In this document: piece by piece, positions 61,305 through 64,000 of the stretch
How the letters are laid out: each line of letters begins with the position of its first letter
How positions within the stretch are numbered: the stretch's first letter is position 1
Source: Balneola sp.
GTDB lineage: Bacteria > Bacteroidota > Rhodothermia > Balneolales > Balneolaceae
Reading direction: 5' to 3'
NCBI GenBank assembly: GCA_028284195.1
Contig: JANQSE010000002.1
Span: 620,001-684,000, forward strand
Length of the DNA stretch: 64,000 nucleotides
Made by a program: the position numbers and the translations under genes
The notes under the pieces: model-generated
The model's database searches: none
What the model was told of the DNA's origin: nothing
The model's input: only the letters and a program-made list of their open reading frames with translations

Positions 61305-62428
61305 AATTCTGCGATTACATCCTGTTTAAGCTTGTTGATGCGTGCGAGTGTAGCTTGTATAGTTTCCGGGTGTATTTCTCCTTCAGCTAATAGTTTCTGG
61401 ATGATACCAATCACTTTTTGAGCTATTTCTTCATCGTACTCAAAGTTGTTTCCGAATACAAGGATATCAACCCCGGCATTAACAGAACGCTTAATGGCTG
61501 TTTCTAAACCATACCTGCTTGTAATGATGGGTTTTTGCAAATCATCTGAAAAGACAACGCCCTCAAAACCAAGAGAATCTCTTAATAATCCATGTATTGT
61601 TTTAGCCGAAAATGTTCCTGGCCAGTCAGCATCAATATTGGTGTTCAGGCTGTGCGAAGTTTGCACAGCTCTAATGGTTCGCTTATCAAAAAGCTGCTTG
61701 TATGGAGTAAGGTTTTCCTCATCCCATGCACCGTCAATTGTGTCTGAAGTATCTGTGGGCAGATATCCGGCACTGTATCCCGGAAAATACTTTGGAACAC
61801 TGAGCAGTTTCTCAGTGTCATATTCTTTTAAAATAAGGCTGGCAATAGCAGTTACCTCTTCGGCATCCGAAGAGATTATGTTCTGAGCTGCCTTGTTATT
61901 GTCTTGTGGTGTTTTAAGATCGAGCCGGGGGTGAAAGTTTGTATTTATTCCGACGACCATGAACTCCTGCGCATACATCATGGCATAGTCTTTTACCTTG
62001 GCAGAATCGGATAAAGATGAGCCGGAGAAAATATTCTCCATTTCCGGATACATATTTGATAAGGCAGAACGGTTGCTTCCATCGTGCTCTACCGAAATAA
62101 TAGGTGGGGTGGAGGAGTACCCGACAAGGGCACTGTTTAACTTTAATAATTGATCCGGGTTATCAATGTTTTTGCCCGGCTCGCCGGTGGTATAGTCATA
62201 ATCATATAAAATTACTCCACCAATATTTCGTTGTTTTATATCCTTAACAACCGGGCTTTCACTGTTTATTTCTGTTCCACGAAATCCCACTACCACCATT
62301 TGCCCGATCTGTTTATCGGTAAAGGTTACAGGTTTTTCCTCAGGAGTTTTTTCTGTACATGATGGCAGAATAGCAAGTGCAAATAAGAATATTGGCGCGA
62401 GTATTTTTTTATTGCGGTATGAGTTCAT
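61283..62428 (-). CDS. GH3-like lipoprotein with degenerate NagZ active-site loop
   Basis: 381 residues; lipobox LPSC (near residue 24). The GH3 N-terminal barrel is recognisable (SVEHDGSNRSA, INTNFHPRLDL, GFEGVVFSDDLQ, where the Asp of SDDL is the nucleophile position). The NagZ KHFPGHG...DSH loop is here KYFPGYSAGYLPTDTSD, lacking both histidines, and the usual EGGRV is altered. It may have lost beta-N-acetylglucosaminidase activity or act differently. Between TlpA-like (20-base overlap) and HD genes. Confidence 0.82.
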   Translation of the reverse strand: MNSYRNKKILAPIFLFALAILPSCTEKTPEEKPVTFTDKQIGQMVVVGFRGTEINSESPVVKDIKQRNIGGVILYDYDYTTGEPGKNIDNPDQLLKLNSALVGYSSTPPIISVEHDGSNRSALSNMYPEMENIFSGSSLSDSAKVKDYAMMYAQEFMVVGINTNFHPRLDLKTPQDNNKAAQNIISSDAEEVTAIASLILKEYDTEKLLSVPKYFPGYSAGYLPTDTSDTIDGAWDEENLTPYKQLFDKRTIRAVQTSHSLNTNIDADWPGTFSAKTIHGLLRDSLGFEGVVFSDDLQKPIITSRYGLETAIKRSVNAGVDILVFGNNFEYDEEIAQKVIGIIQKLLAEGEIHPETIQATLARINKLKQDVIAELCTCLTT

Positions 62429-63863
62429 CTAAGACTTCTTCTAAATTGAAAGTGGCTCTTATGTCGTTATAACGGGCAATTTTCCCGTCCGGATCTACTA
62501 AAATATAAAAAGGAATCCCTCCGCCTTTATACGCCCGGAATGTTTCCTGATCGAACCCTTTGCCCCCGTATAATTGCGGCCATGGGTTTTGGAATTTTTC
62601 TATATCGCTTCTCCATACATCTTTGTCTATTTCTGTTGAGATGCCCAGGATCTCAAAATCGTTTCGGCTGTATTTCGAATAGATTTCTGTCATTTTGGGG
62701 AATTCATCAAGGCAGGGCTGGCACCATCCGGCCCAGAAATCCAATAAAATGTATTTACCTGCATAGTCTTCTAAAGTATGTGTATTGCCGCTGGCATCTG
62801 CCAAAGTAAAAGGAATGGCTGGTTCTCCGGGAGATACGGATTGTATTTCATTATAAAAATAGGTTAGAAAACTGGTGTATTCCGGGAAATCCGAGTATTC
62901 TTTTAAATAGTTTCTGTAACCGGGCTCGGCGGTAGCCAGCTTCAGTTCTCCGATTCGTTCTGCCGCCAAAAAAAGTTCAGCGTATGCAAGTGCCTGTCTG
63001 TCTTCGATATAATCGAGTACTTCTAACCGCTTTTTATTAAGCTCATCATAAGCAATTCTTTTGATATCATATTCTGCGAGTTCTGTACCATACGTTGAAT
63101 TTACACTATCGTATATTCCAAAAGTACGGGCGTAGTAATGGGTTACATCACGAATACCCGCACGTTGTGCCACTAATGATTGCAGCGTAAAAAATCCATC
63201 TTTCTTAGCCTGTGCCATTATTTCCGAACGTTCCTTGTCCGCATTAAAGCCCTCATCATACAACCGGTACTCTACTGATTTAATCTTATTCACGAGCATT
63301 TCTCCCTTGGCTTTAAGTATAAAATGTTTGTATGCTGTATTGGCAAGGTGTTTGGAAGCAAGGTCAATTTTCTTCTGGCTCAACGTAATAGCAGAATGTT
63401 CTTCTCCTGCTTTGTATTTATTCATCTCTTTTTCGATCTGCTTATCAAGTCCATCGGTTTCTGCTAAATAGTTTTGATAGGCTGTATAGTCTTTGTTGTG
63501 GATGGAGTTTATTTCTATTCCATTTGGGAAGTCAGAGCGGGAAATAACCAATGTTAAATCGTCATTTGCATCAGCTATTAAAAGAAATGAATTATCATCA
63601 ATACTCAGCGTTAAAAAATGTTCGTTTTCAATAGGTATGGTAGTTTTAAAAGTACCATCAGCAGAAATTTCCAGAGGATAATTTATTTTAGGAGAGTACT
63701 TGTAGTGTAGCGGAACTTTCGAAACTGTTACAGATGCATCACCCACATAATCGATAGTACCTGAAATAGTCATTGTAGCCGAATTGGGGACAGAGCAGTT
63801 TGTGTAGAAGAAGGCTGTTATTATTAAAACAAAAAATACTCTTGTATAAGAAAACATGAACAT
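62409..63863 (-). CDS. TlpA-like thioredoxin-domain lipoprotein
   Basis: 484 residues; lipobox TNCS (Cys23). Residues ~28-125 look like a DUF4369 beta domain, ~130-330 are helical, and ~340-484 form the thioredoxin fold with the active site WCQPC (LDFWAGWCQPCLDEFP). This three-part plan is common for envelope disulfide/thiol proteins of Bacteroidota-like species. Overlaps the GH3 gene by 20 bases and heads that operon. Confidence 0.9.
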   Translation of the reverse strand: MFMFSYTRVFFVLIITAFFYTNCSVPNSATMTISGTIDYVGDASVTVSKVPLHYKYSPKINYPLEISADGTFKTTIPIENEHFLTLSIDDNSFLLIADANDDLTLVISRSDFPNGIEINSIHNKDYTAYQNYLAETDGLDKQIEKEMNKYKAGEEHSAITLSQKKIDLASKHLANTAYKHFILKAKGEMLVNKIKSVEYRLYDEGFNADKERSEIMAQAKKDGFFTLQSLVAQRAGIRDVTHYYARTFGIYDSVNSTYGTELAEYDIKRIAYDELNKKRLEVLDYIEDRQALAYAELFLAAERIGELKLATAEPGYRNYLKEYSDFPEYTSFLTYFYNEIQSVSPGEPAIPFTLADASGNTHTLEDYAGKYILLDFWAGWCQPCLDEFPKMTEIYSKYSRNDFEILGISTEIDKDVWRSDIEKFQNPWPQLYGGKGFDQETFRAYKGGGIPFYILVDPDGKIARYNDIRATFNLEEVLDELIPQ

Positions 63864-64000
63864 TTTAGGATGGATAAAAATTAATTTTGTGAAGGATAAA
63901 GCTATTATTTGAAAAAGGTTTTAAATAGTGAGCTATTTCTTAAAATTTTCTAACATTTATGATGTAACGTTTAGAGTGGTAAATACTCTTTTACTGTGGA

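Noticed and set aside
61283-62428. Calling the GH3 protein nagZ
   Set aside because: The characteristic His-containing loop and EGGRV motif are missing, so a NagZ name would claim an activity that is not supported.
1-64000. CRISPR array, tRNA or rRNA genes
   Set aside because: I looked for regularly spaced repeats and for tRNA-like arms in the gaps and saw none; a dedicated scan would settle it.

Overview
The window looks like chromosome from a member of the Balneolota (Balneolaceae) or a close Bacteroidota relative. The first gene ends in a C-terminal sorting-type domain with the NYPNPFNPST signature. The cbb3 oxidase has CcoN and CcoO fused into one chain and a mono-haem CcoP. A YtxJ protein points to bacillithiol chemistry. 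Start codons mostly lack strong Shine-Dalgarno sequences, and secreted proteins often carry lipoboxes. I saw no rRNA, tRNA, insertion sequence, prophage or CRISPR array; gene content is chromosomal housekeeping and envelope functions.

Layout. 1-2.4 kb: 3' end of a large GLUG-repeat surface protein. 2.5-5.4 kb: an M28 lipoprotein peptidase, then an ABC ATPase/permease/YtrA-type GntR operon behind a palindromic operator. 5.4-20.1 kb: mostly single genes (OsmC, DUF6265, SDR, DUF3179, M1 peptidase, TonB receptor, CDGSH protein, Fe-type alcohol dehydrogenase, DUF305 and LVIVD lipoproteins, FAD dehydrogenase, ABM, GNAT). 20.2-29.4 kb (minus): a compact respiratory operon, Rrf2 regulator-ccoI-ccoS-ccoNO-ccoQ-ccoP-ccoG-ccoH-COG2836, followed by an azurin that probably feeds the oxidase. 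29.4-36.5 kb: a short hairpin-rich region, a tRNA-queuosine mannosyltransferase-like gene, four small minus-strand genes, and a coupled NRAMP-fold transporter/5-oxoprolinase (pxpABC) operon. 37-48.6 kb: membrane protein, DinB, M28, a large hybrid histidine kinase, TerC, YtxJ, gamma-glutamyltransferase, and a tyrosine recombinase coupled to a PgpH-type 7TM-HD protein. 48.9-63.9 kb: OsmC, YciO, M20 and DinB, a catalytic/non-catalytic M16 pair, MBL-rhodanese, Tag, branched-chain aminotransferase with FluC, a hydroxyacid dehydrogenase, and an overlapping TlpA/GH3/HD operon.

The most interesting signals are: (i) the NRAMP-fold transporter in the pxpABC operon, which has lost the canonical metal-coordinating residues of both TM1 and TM6 and may move something other than Mn/Fe, possibly linked to 5-oxoproline; (ii) a three-half-site operator in front of an Fe-S-type Rrf2 gene heading the cbb3 operon; (iii) a GH3 lipoprotein that keeps the nucleophile region but lacks the NagZ acid/base loop; (iv) a non-catalytic M16 partner with an extra C-terminal domain. 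No wholly new multi-gene system is evident; these are the best leads.
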